From the NCBI GenBank assembly GCA_963556695.1, contig CAUWAG010000006.1, forward strand, positions 1,798,001 to 1,862,000: DNA of 64,000 bases, read 5' to 3'. Source of the stretch: Anthostomella pinea. Lineage: Eukaryota > Ascomycota > Sordariomycetes > Xylariales > Xylariaceae. Every line of letters starts with the position of its first letter. Position 1 is the stretch's first letter. A model generated the notes under the pieces. The model was not told the origin of the DNA. It was given only the letters and a program-made list of their open reading frames with translations, and made no database searches. Both the position numbers and the translations under genes were made by a program. Shown here in pieces: positions 1 through 11,832 of this stretch.

Positions 1-680
1 CTATAAGTCTGTATAAAATACTCCTTTTAAAAGATATAAGGTCTTTTTTAATTACTATATATGAGTATACTTCTTGATACCTAGGTTCTAATTGGTCTTT
101 CCACCGTTAATCGAATTCTTTCTTGCTCTTCCTTGTGAGATCTCTCTTTACCCTAGAGATTATAGGAAGGTTTGTTGTGTCTATTTCTAGTATGGTACCC
201 TTTTTTATTAGTATGTTAGCAGCTTTATTGCTATCAATATCTCTGTGTCCAGGAATCCACTTGATAGTCACTCCAGGAATGTGTACTATGGCAAGTACTT
301 GAAATCGTAGAAAAATGATCTGTGATGTCTCGGGTGGAGTCCCATTGAGCCCATCTACCATTGATATGTTGTCCAGGCAGACATATAGCCGTTTTCCGCG
401 TCCAATTGCCCTGGCTGCTGCGAGACCTTAGAGAGCGCCATGGACTTCAGCATCTATTACTTCTGCTTGAAGAAGTCTGTCTTTTTTCCGATATACTTCT
501 TGTGTAGTGTTGCCTTTCCTGATGGTGTAACCCCATCCAGTACGGGTTGTGCCTTGGTCGTCCAACTGTGATCCATCCGAGTAAATGACAAGGTCAGTGT
601 TCATATTTCTCTCCTGTAACCATTGCTTAAAGAGCTCTGTTTCTTTGTCTTTGTTCTTATGGATTGGGGGCTTTTTTTAT
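1..680 (-). pseudogene. Tad/LINE-type retrotransposon RNase H domain, degraded, cut by window edge
   Basis: Minus-strand translation gives the C-terminal RNase H domain of a non-LTR retrotransposon polyprotein. The four expected acidic positions are visible: Asp in IYSDGSQ, Glu in the stretch before a VHGAL motif, Asp in VCLDN, and Asp in HRDIDSNKAAN, with the usual WIPGH motif. Two in-frame TAA codons interrupt it, one after VHGAL (about 427-429) and one at 107-109, but the reading frame continues past both to the window edge. At least the first fits a CAA-to-TAA change in a CpA context, typical of RIP. In Tad elements this domain follows the reverse transcriptase, which would lie at higher coordinates but is not recognisable beyond about 680. 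The 3' end lies outside the window. Assignment to the Tad clade rather than another LINE is inference. Confidence 0.8.
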
Positions 681-2278
681 GATAATTTGGTGAGTGTCGG
701 TCTCTGAAAGTCAGGAACTTGCTAGAAGCTCCTTTATAGCCTTGTCGGTTCCTTGCGAGCTTGTACTTGGAGCCTGCCGACGAGAGGGTGTTTCTGGTCT
801 ATTCGTCCGAGTCGGAGGCCGTGACGTCGTCTTATTGACTCGCATCTATCGTTCCAAGAAGCCCCTTAATGCGACATGCTGATGTCCCACCTAAGCTCCC
901 AACTTTTTCGATTCCCGGGTACCAGGCCTCCAGGCCGTGTGTAAGAATAGGAATAACACAAGCTTTCACAAGTGACCTCTACGTACCGTATCACAACAGC
1001 GCGGTAATCTCTCTAGATCCCCATCATCCATCGCAAAATCGCCTCGTAGATAGAGTTCGGACAGATCCAGGGGCTAGTCCGCGTTCGTTCTGTCAGTTGA
1101 CCAAATCTGTCCGCAAAGTTCAAAACAGACACCAAGATAGGTGAGAAACATTGCAACTGTACCCAGGCATGCGACTCCTCCACACCATGTGGAACATGGC
1201 GCGCGAATATTACGGGGGAGGAATCCGTTTGGATACGGAGTTGTGAGACAGGAGCTACAATCGAGAGCGAGTCGCGATCGGGGATTATATACGCGTTCAT
1301 ATACGCCGAGGAGAAGTGACACTGCTCATGATCGCAAATGTAGTTGCAGTAACTTCTGATCCCCAGACTTAACGCCGGGGTCGCATTCATATAGTGAAAT
1401 TGATGGGTATCCGCTCGACCTTAGGAGAAACTATTAAAAAGCCCAGAGTCCCTTTTGCCACAGCCCAGAACCAAGCAGCAGATACCGTGAACCCCTGAGA
1501 ACCCAGACCTCCATGCTCCATCTATAACAGTTACAATCCTTTTCCCTGTGTTTGCCGATGAGCGAATGAGGTATCGCCCTCATGGTTGGTTGAGGCCGTA
1601 ACAGTTCAGGTTTCCCCCTGGACTGATATGGAAACCGGCCGAAGTGTGAGTCGTCGTCGTGTATGTCGATATAGAAGTGCTTCGTATCGATAACGGTCTC
1701 GGATGAACGGACAAGGTCGTATGACATGCCTGGACGCCCCCCCCCCCAGCATGGCATCCTCTTGTGTCCGAAAAGCTGCCCCTATCCGTACCCAATGTGT
1801 GTCAAGGAAACCCTCCGTACAAGTACAACAAACACATCCCAGGTCTATTGCAGCGTTCCGTGGCGAAGACTCCGGGGTACAACGACGAAAGAAATGCGGA
1901 GAAAAGCAAAAATTGGTAGCCCAATCATTCATAGACGAAAGCCCCAAGCACGAGTAGAACGCCACCCTGTGTGCCCCCCCTGTGTAGAGTATAAGTCCCT
2001 TGAAGCCCGGTCGTAGTGTTTGGTATCCCTTTTTGGAACACTTCCGTTCGCAATGTGTTTCGCAATCCATTCATCCCAGGCCCATCCGTTCCGAAACCCC
2101 GTTTTACTCCTCGTGAAATGTGGTCGATCTGCGCAGGACCTAGTATATACGAGAATGTCGTCCAAGTCGTCCAAGTCGTCTACTCATGACTAGCTCCACG
2201 AACTGCTGGAACCGCAATCTGTGAGCACAGATGACAAGGTCGTGGATGTGGCGTCGTTGCAACGGTAATAGTGCCCCC
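681..2278. other. No recognisable gene; contains a poly-C run
   Basis: Open frames here are short, overlap on both strands and show no family motif. A run of about 13 C residues lies near 1738-1750. The segment lies between the transposon tail and the 3' end of the zinc-finger gene, so its right part probably includes that gene's 3' untranslated region. Confidence 0.5.
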
Positions 2279-3809
2279 CTAGAGGTGCTCTTCCTTGACC
2301 CCGTTACCCGGGTCTGACTTGAGGTCATCGAGCGGCGAGTTGCCGTTTCCGCTATCGGGGGAAGGTTTGCCATCCTTATCTCCACAGCCCTTGACCAGTC
2401 GATGCCGCTGTACGGCGTTAGCGAATGACGAGCATCGAACCCCAGAGTTGACCTACCTTTAGTGCGTCTTTCCTGGAAAATGCCTTGTCGCAGTGATCGC
2501 AAGGGAACGGCTTGACTGCAAGGTGGATTCGCTTGTGACGCTTCAAGTCGTGATTCCGATTGAACGACTGAGGACAAGTGTCGCACCGAAATGGACGGTC
2601 CTGCAGGTTAGTCGTTGGCCCGTGAGCATAGATGGTGTGGGGACCCATGTGGTGCGCTGGATGATGAAAGCCATGTGCCATCTGGTTCATGCCCCCCATC
2701 ATCGACATCTGTCCGCCGGGATTTCCCATATTCGACAAGACTGCTCCTCCCATTGCCGGAGGTAGCTGGCCGTAGGCGTACGGCCGAGTCCCATACTGCG
2801 GTGGTGCTTGCATCGGGGAGTGATGTTGCGAGCTGAGGGCGGGTATTGCTCGCGAGATTGCTCCTGTCGTCGTTGGCGATGGCTGTTGGGGAGAGTGGTG
2901 GGTAGGCGCGTAGGTCGAAAATGATGTCTGCTGCGGCGTAGACGAAGGCGGCGGCCCATAGTAATTAGGCGTCGGAGGCGCCCTTGCGTAGTTGTTATCT
3001 GACGTGGCGCTTGTTGAAGGTGTGGGAGGTTGCGAAGACTGGGTCCCTAGAATGGAGTTATGTAGAGACTGCTGATGTGACTGCTGGTGTGGCTGCTGAT
3101 GCGACTGCTGATGTGACTGTTGTTGTGAAAGCATGCTTGTATGGCCGGCGCCGCCTCCTGACATGGACATGGGAAACGGGTGCCCGACTTGATCGTATGG
3201 GGGCGCGGCCAGGTGGTCTGTCGTCGCGGGCGACTGCGAGCTTCGGGGATTGTAACCGCCACCATTAGGAGAGTAGAGACCACGGGGGTAGTTTGGCTGC
3301 TGAAGGAGCCCGGGCTGGCCGGCGTGAGTCATGGTGCCGAAGGTGTAAGCCGCGTTCACAGGCGTGGCCCAGCTCCCGTTTGTGCCGTTTGGATGATATG
3401 GCGATATTCCTGCCTGTGAGCTCTGCGAACTGCTGCTGTTGACGCCCGAGGAGAGAGGGCTCAGGTCAATTCCAGTCACTCCTGAAGACATAGTCAGAGG
3501 CTTGCTCTCAGCGAGACTTGGGTAATGGTGCTGCAGGTCGGCCACGGAGTTGTTATGGAGGGACTCGGAGGGAGGAGCGGTGCGAGGAGGGGACGCAATG
3601 TAGTAATTTGGATCTGCCACGGAGTTCTTCTTGGGGGACTCGGGGGGAGGAGAGGTGGGAGGAGGAGACGGTATATAGTAATTTGGATATGCCATACTGG
3701 GAACTTGGTGAGTATCCAACGGCGGATTCACGGGAGGCAGTTGGAAATGGTCTGGAAGCGTGCCCGCTGCTGGTCGACGAGACGTGAAGCTATGCTTGAC
3801 CCGGTCCAT
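2279..3809 (-). CDS. C2H2 zinc-finger transcription factor, FlbC-like
   Basis: Predicted nuclear DNA-binding regulator of 493 aa in two exons: 3809-2457 and 2407-2279. The 49-nt intron (2408-2456) starts GTAGGT, ends CAG and contains a GCTAAC branch site. It splits the second finger, so reading through it gives a false C-terminus. Residues 1-400 are low-complexity and rich in Pro, Ser, Gln and His, with a tandem SHQQ-type run encoded around 3060-3130. Two fingers follow near residues 408-462: a standard C2H2 (FRCDTC...HKRIH) and a second starting FPCDHC, whose ligands finish in exon 2 as His-x5-Cys (RHRLVKGC). The NHDLKRHKRIHLAVKPFPC core resembles the conidiation regulator FlbC and, more distantly, Swi5/Ace2. 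The FlbC name is from recollection of the family and is not certain. The start is the first ATG in the open frame. Confidence 0.85.
2408..2456 (-). other. Intron of the C2H2 zinc-finger gene
   Basis: GTAGGT donor, GCTAAC branch-like site 8 nt before the terminal CAG. Splicing joins DALK to RHRLVKGC and completes the second zinc finger, which is why the junction is trusted. Confidence 0.85.
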
Positions 3810-6800
3810 GCTTCCTGTTTCCTGTTTCCGAAAGGGTCCTCAGGGTCCTCTCCCAGCGCAACTTCCTCCGATGTCCAGGTCTTGACGACAGGCGGGACCG
3901 GTGACGGGTCTATCCCAGCACGCGACCCAACGTTCAAATCGACGTCGACGTCGAAGTCGAAGCAGCTGCACGTGGTCCGGCAGGTAGGCTGGCTGTCCGC
4001 TGGCAGGCGCCTTCGGGGCCGTGCTCAGATCCAAGGTCCAAGTTTGCGTCCTTCCTGCTGCGCTCGCTGTGACAGTTGTGGCTCGCAGCGAAGTGAATCG
4101 CCAAAGCCGGCAGCGACGATAGGTATGTATCCTAGGTATACTCGGATCGTGACGGTGTACCTTGGCGTTTTCCCTCTTATTTTGGAGATGTCGTCGTCGT
4201 TGTCGAGTATCAACCTGGTCGTCGTCTGACCAGTCCAGTGCAGTACAGAGAATTTGTGGTGTGTGGTGAGTAAGAATGAAGAACTGTGTGGCTCCAGTGA
4301 CGGCTGGCCGAGGGCTGGGGGCTTTGACTGTTCGTCCGAGGTGTGTCTTGTTAGTGAAGCCCTAGCCACGAGTATGGCTGTCCTCTGGGGGTTTTGTGGG
4401 TGTGCACAACAAGAGCTGGTTTCTGTTGCCTGACAGGTGGATTCAGGAGCTAAAGTTCTCAAGTTGAGGTGAACTGGCTCAGGTGTGGGGATGTAGATCC
4501 TCGGGAGGCGCCTGTCGAGATATATGGCTCGAGCATGTATTGGGCGATCGGAACCCTGCTCTGTGCGTCGTAGCCTGACTTGGCTTAGGCGCAGAGGGAC
4601 CTGGCTGGCAACTTCCTTTTCTTTTTTTCTTCGGCTGGCTTTTGAGCGGCTTCTCAGTCTGCTGTTGTCACTCGCCTCAAGCCTAGCAGCCTGGGGCTTG
4701 TAGCAGCTACCTCTGCTCGCGAGCGGTGATCTCGCTCTGGCCGGTCTCGATGACCTGGGTAAGGATCTGGGTAAGGATCTGGGCTGGGTACCTGGCTCCG
4801 AAAGGACACCCTGGCACCCTAACTAGTTTCGACGGGATGAAATACTGCCGGACGTGACGAAGGTTGACCAGGAAGAGCTGTGATTGTTGTGAAGGGAACA
4901 CAAAGTGGCCTCTGGGGTGTGGGTGCCTAGCTGAGGTTATGTAACTAATAAGATACCTAAGGTAGGTACGGGGCACGCAATGTGGACGGACAAAACTCTA
5001 AGTGAATAGAGTTCAAGGTACGGGCGATTTCTTCCTCTTCAGTACAGATTAGGTTTAGACTCAGGGTCCGTCTGCATATCTACGACTGGGAATTCCTCTC
5101 AGAGGTGAGTGGCTTATTTTTCAGGGTCGGGCTGAGTGGATGCCAGCACGGGGTTGGAAGGAGTAGGAGTAATAAAGCTGTTGGGAATCGAGATAAGCAC
5201 AAGCACCCGCGGGCTACGGAGTGCGAACCATGCCAACATTGAATGCTGCGCATTTGAGGGATTCGAGGATGCGTCTGGAGAAGATTGAAGACAGGGACTC
5301 CTCTTTCCGGGACCCTGCTCACTCATGGATGCAAGTCGGGTCATCAATTAAGGAGGACGACGTAGCCAAGCCAGCTGAACGTGGGTGTGCGAGGTTCACA
5401 AAAGTGTGGGACAAATACCTCCCTCGGTCATCGGTGTGTGGTGTCTCTGAGAAGGCTATCTGGACAGCTGGACTTGTTATTACGGGCTACCAGACAAGGA
5501 ATGGGCATGACAGAAGTCCAAGGGGACGGACGCAGTCAGGCAGGTCCGCTACATAAGGACATCAGGACAAGAGCCTAGAACCTAGGTAGCTAGAACCCTG
5601 CTCTGCTCTGCTTCCGTACCCACCCCGAGGGCGCTCCATGTACCCAAGATTCCGGGTTGCTGCTAATGCTCAGAGGTCGGCTAGTATATTGCGATTCATT
5701 AATCACGGCGAGTCTATGCAGACAACATGTAGTAGTGCAGCCGTGCTTTTTGCTCAGGTATTTGACTTGCAACTTGCAACTACGCAACACTCTCAGCGCG
5801 GAACATCATTATGCGCGGCTTACGGAAAATGCACATGCGCAGTAGGACCTGGCTGGCTGACACTGCTGAGGTGCGCGATGAAGTAGATGGGGCGACATTG
5901 GGGGTCTTGATGACGACCGGGGTCGTCCTTCGTCCCCCTGTCGTCCAGAATCCAGATTGCATCTAACATCCGTCCCCTGTCCTCCGCGTTGGATTCTGGC
6001 CTCGGGGTAGAGGACACCCAGCAGTTCCTCATCACGGTCAAATAATGGTGTCTGAAATGATCACTCGTACGTGACCGAACGAGCGCATACAGTACCCATT
6101 GCACAGTACAGTCAGGTACAAGAGAGGACAGCATTTCTTTTTTATCCCGCTACGGAGAGAAAGCTCTGGCTCTATTGTCTTGGCACGCGATCAGCGATGT
6201 GCCATCCGATGTGGGCTTAGCTAGCGGAGTCTGGCGATTGCGGCTGGATCTTACTTGAGATGATCTCCAGACGACTCTAGGGAACGGCGAGCGCGGATGA
6301 TCAGAGCACGCACCGGATTCATGATCCATCGCGAAGTTGACAGAAAAGTTGGGTAGCCAATGTATCATCAATCCCCTGTGAGTGGGAGCTTGGGGTCCGA
6401 TGGTCACTTCATCCTGTCCATTGGTCCTGTCCAAGACGTCTTATCCCTGATAGCTGAAATAGGTACTTGACGCTTGTCATTTTGTAACTTGTTCGCAGCT
6501 TCATATTGCGAAAAGTAAGGCCGGCTCGTCGATACACTTCCACCTTCGTCAATGCGCGTGTACAAAGGGTCTGTCATCCAGTATTGCCTGTTCAGGCAGC
6601 CTGCATCTGGAGAGGATGTCTGGATGCCGTTCCTCAGCAGCTTTGTTGGTTTGCTCGGGTGGTGACGCTGAGGGAGGGTCGATCAGATCATGACGTGAAT
6701 CCTTCGATTCGTGGTGGTCTTCTCCAGACCCCTTCACTTTATCCTGCGATCAACGGGTATATTCTGAAGCTAGCCCTCGGCGCGAGCCTCGCTCAGTGCT

Positions 6801-7535
6801 TTCACCACCCAAGTACCATGTAATAGGGTAGCATGCAGATGCAGAGTAGCACTAGCATAGGTGTGTGCTGCGTGGGATCAAGGACCGGATGCAGCTCTGG
6901 CCTCTGGGAGGTGTGGGAGCAAGGGTAACCCCTGATCACCACCTCCTCACTTCGGAATCGTTTGTAGTAAGGAGATACTTGGGATCTTGGGCAGCATACT
7001 GGATTCAGCTGCGCGGCATGTATTTGACATGGCCAAAGTAGCCCATCGGCGCCGAGAGCGAAAGCAAAGGACTGGGAAGATGGGTCGACTGACTTGACGG
7101 CCTCGGGTTGTGATGAGTTATTTCAGCCAATCTGGACAGCCAGCTTGATACCTTGGATGATCCATCCAAGTGAGCATGCTTCCGCCCGGTCAGCTTTGTC
7201 CCAACAGAGCTGCGGCTGCTCCAATGCAGGGGCAGGCACCAGCTGTGTCATAGACTCACAGGAGCTGGGAGTTGGCGAGTTCAGACTTCGGAAGACCTAC
7301 TGCATCCATACAAGTAGCTGAATGGACTGTGTCACCCAGCATTGAAGACCCAAGACTCAAGACCCAATGCCCAGGGGCAGATACAGTGCGCTGTTGGGTG
7401 CCGTCACTGGCCCAGGCAAGACCCCTGCATATCCCACTGACCCTGTAGGTACCTATGTATACTTTACCAGGTAGGTATGTACTTGACTGGTCGCACGTGT
7501 GATGCATCATCCAACCAGAAGAGACTGTCACTCGA
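3810..7535. other. Upstream region and gene-poor DNA
   Basis: The first several hundred bases are probably the promoter and 5' leader of the zinc-finger gene (minus strand), with short upstream open frames around 3728-3937 and 4025-4462. The rest holds only short overlapping frames without motifs. No RNA gene was seen. Confidence 0.4.
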
Positions 7536-8330
7536 CTATGTTTCTGCTGATTGCTTTTGCCTCTTAGAAACACATTTGCCTTGGCTGAGAAATGCGTGGT
7601 TCTTTTGCAAGTGTGAGTGAGCGCTTACCGAGGTGCTCTCTGCTTGAATTTCGCTATTAGACCGGAAGACGGATAACAGAGTGCCCAGTCTCTTTCTAGG
7701 AATACTTGACGGGTATGATGCCTTGGCTTCCCTGACTCTGGCCAGCAGTTGTTCCATATGCTCCTTCTTCATCACGTAGAGGACATGGCTTCGGAAGGGG
7801 AACCGCCTCGTGCGCATAACAGTCACACGAGGGCTCTTGTGTTTTCCATGTCCAAATTTAGAGCGGTTTCACGACGGTAGACTCGAATACGGGAATTTCT
7901 CTGGTCAGTGGTACGGTAATCCTGTGAACAGTGAGATGACTGCCAAGTAGATATTTGTCCTGTGTCACTCGACACAGCCCAGTCATAGGTAAGCTTCTGT
8001 CAGCGGTGCCGATGATGTACGCCGTTTCCATTGGCCAAAGAGTTGGGTAGATGGATTTGAAGGAGCCTGCGCACACCATCAACCCGTGTGCGTCGGGGTT
8101 TCGGTGCCGAGTTGCGTTGCTTGAGATCCTTTGGCGAAGACTGAAGTCTAGTTGCTACCTAGGCAATAGGCGAGGGATTTCCTGGAGGTGCCGCCTGTAC
8201 GACGTGAAGATGCCAAGTATAGGCGTCTGGAATTGCTGCGTGCATCGCTTGATCCTTGGACGGGACCAGTGGCGCAAACCCCAAAGCCTTAGCATCTGCA
8301 TGGCGCAAACAAGGTTAGTCGACATGTCAC
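7536..8330 (-). pseudogene. Possible decayed protein-coding gene, family unknown
   Basis: Three minus-strand stretches read like coding sequence but lie in different frames. About 8296-8160 gives a stretch starting DAKALGFAPLVPSKDQ. About 8100-7860 includes MVCAGSFKSIYPTLWP and ends at VVKPL plus a stop. 7826-7536 includes FPFRSHVLYVMKKEHMEQLL followed by a basic, charged region. Residue composition and frame changes suggest one gene with at least two frameshifts or unmodelled introns. A possible intron-like TCGACTAAC...CATGCAG lies just upstream, near 8294-8320. I do not recognise the family. It could instead be chance open frames; the second and third stretches are the strongest. Confidence 0.3.
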
Positions 8331-8914
8331 AATTCATCTATGCCACCTGGCCAAGGGGGTCGTTCTGCCGCGTCAGATCTCGTGGGTGTCATCATCACAA
8401 CCAGGAGTCAGGGTTCCGGGAACGAGGACGACCCAGGAGTGGGAGTGCCGGCGCACGCATAGTGTGACCCGTCAATTCATTTCGCAGCATGCAGATCCAA
8501 GGTAGAGAGAGACCTGGACAGCGGAAGGTCTGATTTGTTCGGAATGCCGGCCATTCGCAAGTGAGACTGAGTCACTTGCTCTGGCGGCAGGATGCAGGCT
8601 GTGATAAGTCTCCGGGGGCATGAAAAGGTAGGTGCCTACCGGTAACAATGAATGATATGTAGTGAAACCAAAAACGCTCAGTGGGACATCCGAGATGATA
8701 CGGGAAAGACGATGCGAACGAGGCCGTTGGTCAATCATGAGCAGGATTCCAATGCTGTTGTTCTGCACTGTTTTGACTTTTGAGGGCATTGGCATTGGTG
8801 CAGTGAGCGTGGAATCTGGAGGCACAGGGCTCGTTACCTCGGAAGAGCACAGACCACCACGCGGCCTTAGTGTAAGTATCGTGAAGTATTGAAAGGGAGG
8901 TCCTTTCGAAACCC
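8331..8914. other. No recognisable gene
   Basis: Ordinary base composition up to a sharp switch to A+T-rich DNA near 8915. Open frames are short and unsupported. Confidence 0.45.
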
Positions 8915-11339
8915 CCTTTTATTCCAAATCTAGTTAATTAGATAATTAAGACTATAAATATCCGCTTAATAATCTAAGTATTAAGTACATTATTAAGGTT
9001 TTTAATATGTTGTTCTTTCTAAAAATGATATTTAAGGAATTTAATAATAGCTTGTAATCGTTGTTTATATAGTATAGCATCTTTCTTATATAATGATTAA
9101 ATTTTATTTTGATTTAAATTTTAAGTTTAACGTTTAGTTTTTCTTAAATAATGTATTATAAATAAAAAGTAATATTTTTAATTAAAATGATAATAGCGAT
9201 ATTGGTTCGATTAGTTCGTTTAATTTTTTGATAGTTTAAAATTTTTTTTAGGTAGTTTTTTTTATTAATTTTGATATTTAAATAACTATAATGAATAATT
9301 AAATAAAAATATATAAGAAGAACATTACATAACAAATTAAATATTATAAGTTAAAAAAATTTATATATAAGTTTTTTAAAAATATTAATAAAGAATATTG
9401 ATAAAAAATATAAAAAAAGCTTCTTAATTTATTATATTTATTATTAAAAATTTATTGATTTAAACTCAGGTTTTTTATTTACATGATATAGTTATAAACT
9501 ATAAAAAAGGTATTTATAATTAGAACGGGATTGTTATATAACTTTGTTATCAATTATTTGGGGGAAAATAAGATTTAAAAGATTTTAATTATCGTTTCAT
9601 AAGTTTTCGATCGGATAAAATTATTAAATTAAAAAGATATGAAAAGGATGAAAATCCGGGTTTATAATTATTAAATAATACGCTGTAGATTAGTTATATT
9701 TAATTTTTAAATCGTTGTTAATACGGAAGTATATTAAAAAACGTATTAAGTGAAGATAGCATTTACGCAATAAAGAGATAAAAGTAATTATAAATCTTAA
9801 GTATTAACATATCTTATAATATATATTATATATTTTAAACCTTTCAAAATTAAAATAATTATTTATTAAGACTAATTAATGCCTTTTTAATACTGGTTAG
9901 CGTTGAAATTAAACCCTTACCGTATTAAGTTTATTTAAATTTTATTCATTTTACAAGGCTTTAAATAAAAGCACGATTTAAATTGAAAGATTTAAGTTTC
10001 ATTTATATTAATTAATGTTTATATAAATTAACTTTCTCGCGCCAATAAAGGTAGTTTTAATACTTATCATTTTATTAATACCATTTGTAACGTTATAGAA
10101 TAAATAAAAATAAAAATATGTAGCTTTATTAATAATATTATATATATATGAGTTTATTGTTACTACTTTAAAGGTTTTAATAAAAAAAAACACAGTTATT
10201 TATGCTATATAACCGTAATTAAATAAAAAAAATACTAACTAATATTTTTATTCCTTTAAAACCCGTCAAATTCTTAGTTTCAAAAGATATTTAATATTTT
10301 TATTTCATAGAAATAACCACTATACATAAATCCTATAAAAACATTGGCTGTAGTTTTTATTTTATCGTCAACTTTTTTCTTTTTTTAATAAATAGTATTA
10401 AGTATGCTATAAGTTTTACAAATAATCTTTGTACGAAAATCGTTCTTTTGAAAAACGACAAGTTTACCTTTATAAAAGATTAATTTTCTTATTATTATAA
10501 AAATTCTGTTGATTTCGTTGTTAGCTTTATAACGGTATTACTTTAAGTGAAAATCTCTTTAGTTTAGATTTAATACTGTGTTCGATTTGACCGATCTTAA
10601 ATAATGAAAAAGAATTGATTCCGTAGAAAAGACGATTTTAATAATAATATTAAGTGTTTTGAAAGCGACATTAATGAAATAAATTTTACTAATAGAATAA
10701 AATAAGATAATAGTTTATTAATAGTTTGCTAGCTTTTTTTTAAGTCTTTATATCCTTATTTTAAGATAATAATATGTTTATAATAATACTTCTTAAGTTA
10801 AGACGGTATATAATTTTATTTTCATTCTTAAAAAAAAGGTTTTATTAGTTAGCTTATTTTAAGTCAAGTACTTATTTCGTATTAAAATATTAAAATACTT
10901 CGTAGTCCGTAATTATTAAAAATAATTTATTAGTTTAAAAACTAATAGATTCAGGTTTTTAACTTAATAATGTCTCTATAACTACGAGTAATTCTTTGTT
11001 ATAAATATTATAATTCAGCTCCGCTTTTTATAATACTTTTAGAACAACGCTGCCAGATGTTATAAATTCGTATGAAAATAAACGTTATAATATAATACTA
11101 GCGGCAATTCTATTAAAAGCGTCGGTTTTAATTAAGGTTTTTTATTGTATAAAAAGTCTTGTAAAATTAATATTATTAAAAAGGCTTGCTTTAAAGCATT
11201 AAAAGCCGTTTAATAAAACTCGGTCTAGTAAAAATCGGAATTCGTTTAAAGGTTTAACGATTTGTTTGTAAATTTTAATAATGTACGATAAGAGTTAGAA
11301 AAGCTAAGAAAGCGTCCTTTTTTAAAAATAACTTTACTA

Positions 11340-11690
11340 TTAAAAATAAAGATCTATTAGTTATATATTACTTGAATCTTTTTAAGGTTCTTTTTAATAT
11401 ATTAGTACCGATAATAAAACTAAAGAATTTGATTTGAATAACGTCAAATTTACTTTTATTAAAGTCGTTTTATAAACTAGCTTTTTTGATTAATTTAAGC
11501 CCCTTTAAACGTAAATCTCGTGCTTTTTAACGCTGTTTTTAAAGATTAAAATATGCTCGATATAAGCTTTACAAAACTTATTCAAACAACCTAATAAAAC
11601 ATCATTAATATAGCGTTAGAATATAAAAAAGTATTAACCAATTAAAATAAAAGCACATTATATTAATAAGTGCCGTATATTATTCGAAAC
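11340..11690 (-). pseudogene. Ty3/Gypsy reverse transcriptase relic
   Basis: Minus-strand translation shows the fingers/palm core of a Gypsy reverse transcriptase: a stop at the position of Gln in the usual TFQ-RYINDVL motif, then CLNKFCKAYIEHILIF, then after one frameshift KLIKKASL, a stop, NDFNKSKFDVIQIKFFSFII. The order and spacing match the family's YxDD-containing motif and the following 'KCEF...LGFIIS' motif. The catalytic pair appears as Glu-His instead of Asp-Asp, and there are several stops, so it is inactive. At least one stop fits CAA to TAA. The upstream part of the domain is replaced at about 11698 by unrelated DNA. Confidence 0.7.
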
Positions 11691-11697
11691 GTCATAA

Positions 11698-11832
11698 TCG
11701 TCATGGTCTGGTATAGGTAGCCCATGTGGTGAGTCCTGGAGCCCGGACATGAGTACATGTACCACCATTGAATGTCAAGCTGCCACGCTTGATATTCGCC
11801 ATCCTTTTGGGAGGTACAGCCGCCTTCACAAT
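11698..11832. other. Short segment of normal base composition inside the A+T-rich block
   Basis: About 135 bases with balanced composition and several ACATG/CATG-type short inverted words. It replaces the expected upstream part of the Gypsy reverse transcriptase. It could be a small insertion that arrived after RIP or a truncated LTR. No convincing target-site duplication was found and no coding motif is visible. Confidence 0.5.

Noticed and set aside
10008..10193. 61-codon minus-strand frame rich in Ile, Asn and Lys in the A+T-rich block
   Set aside because: Composition reflects A+T-rich DNA; no family motif.
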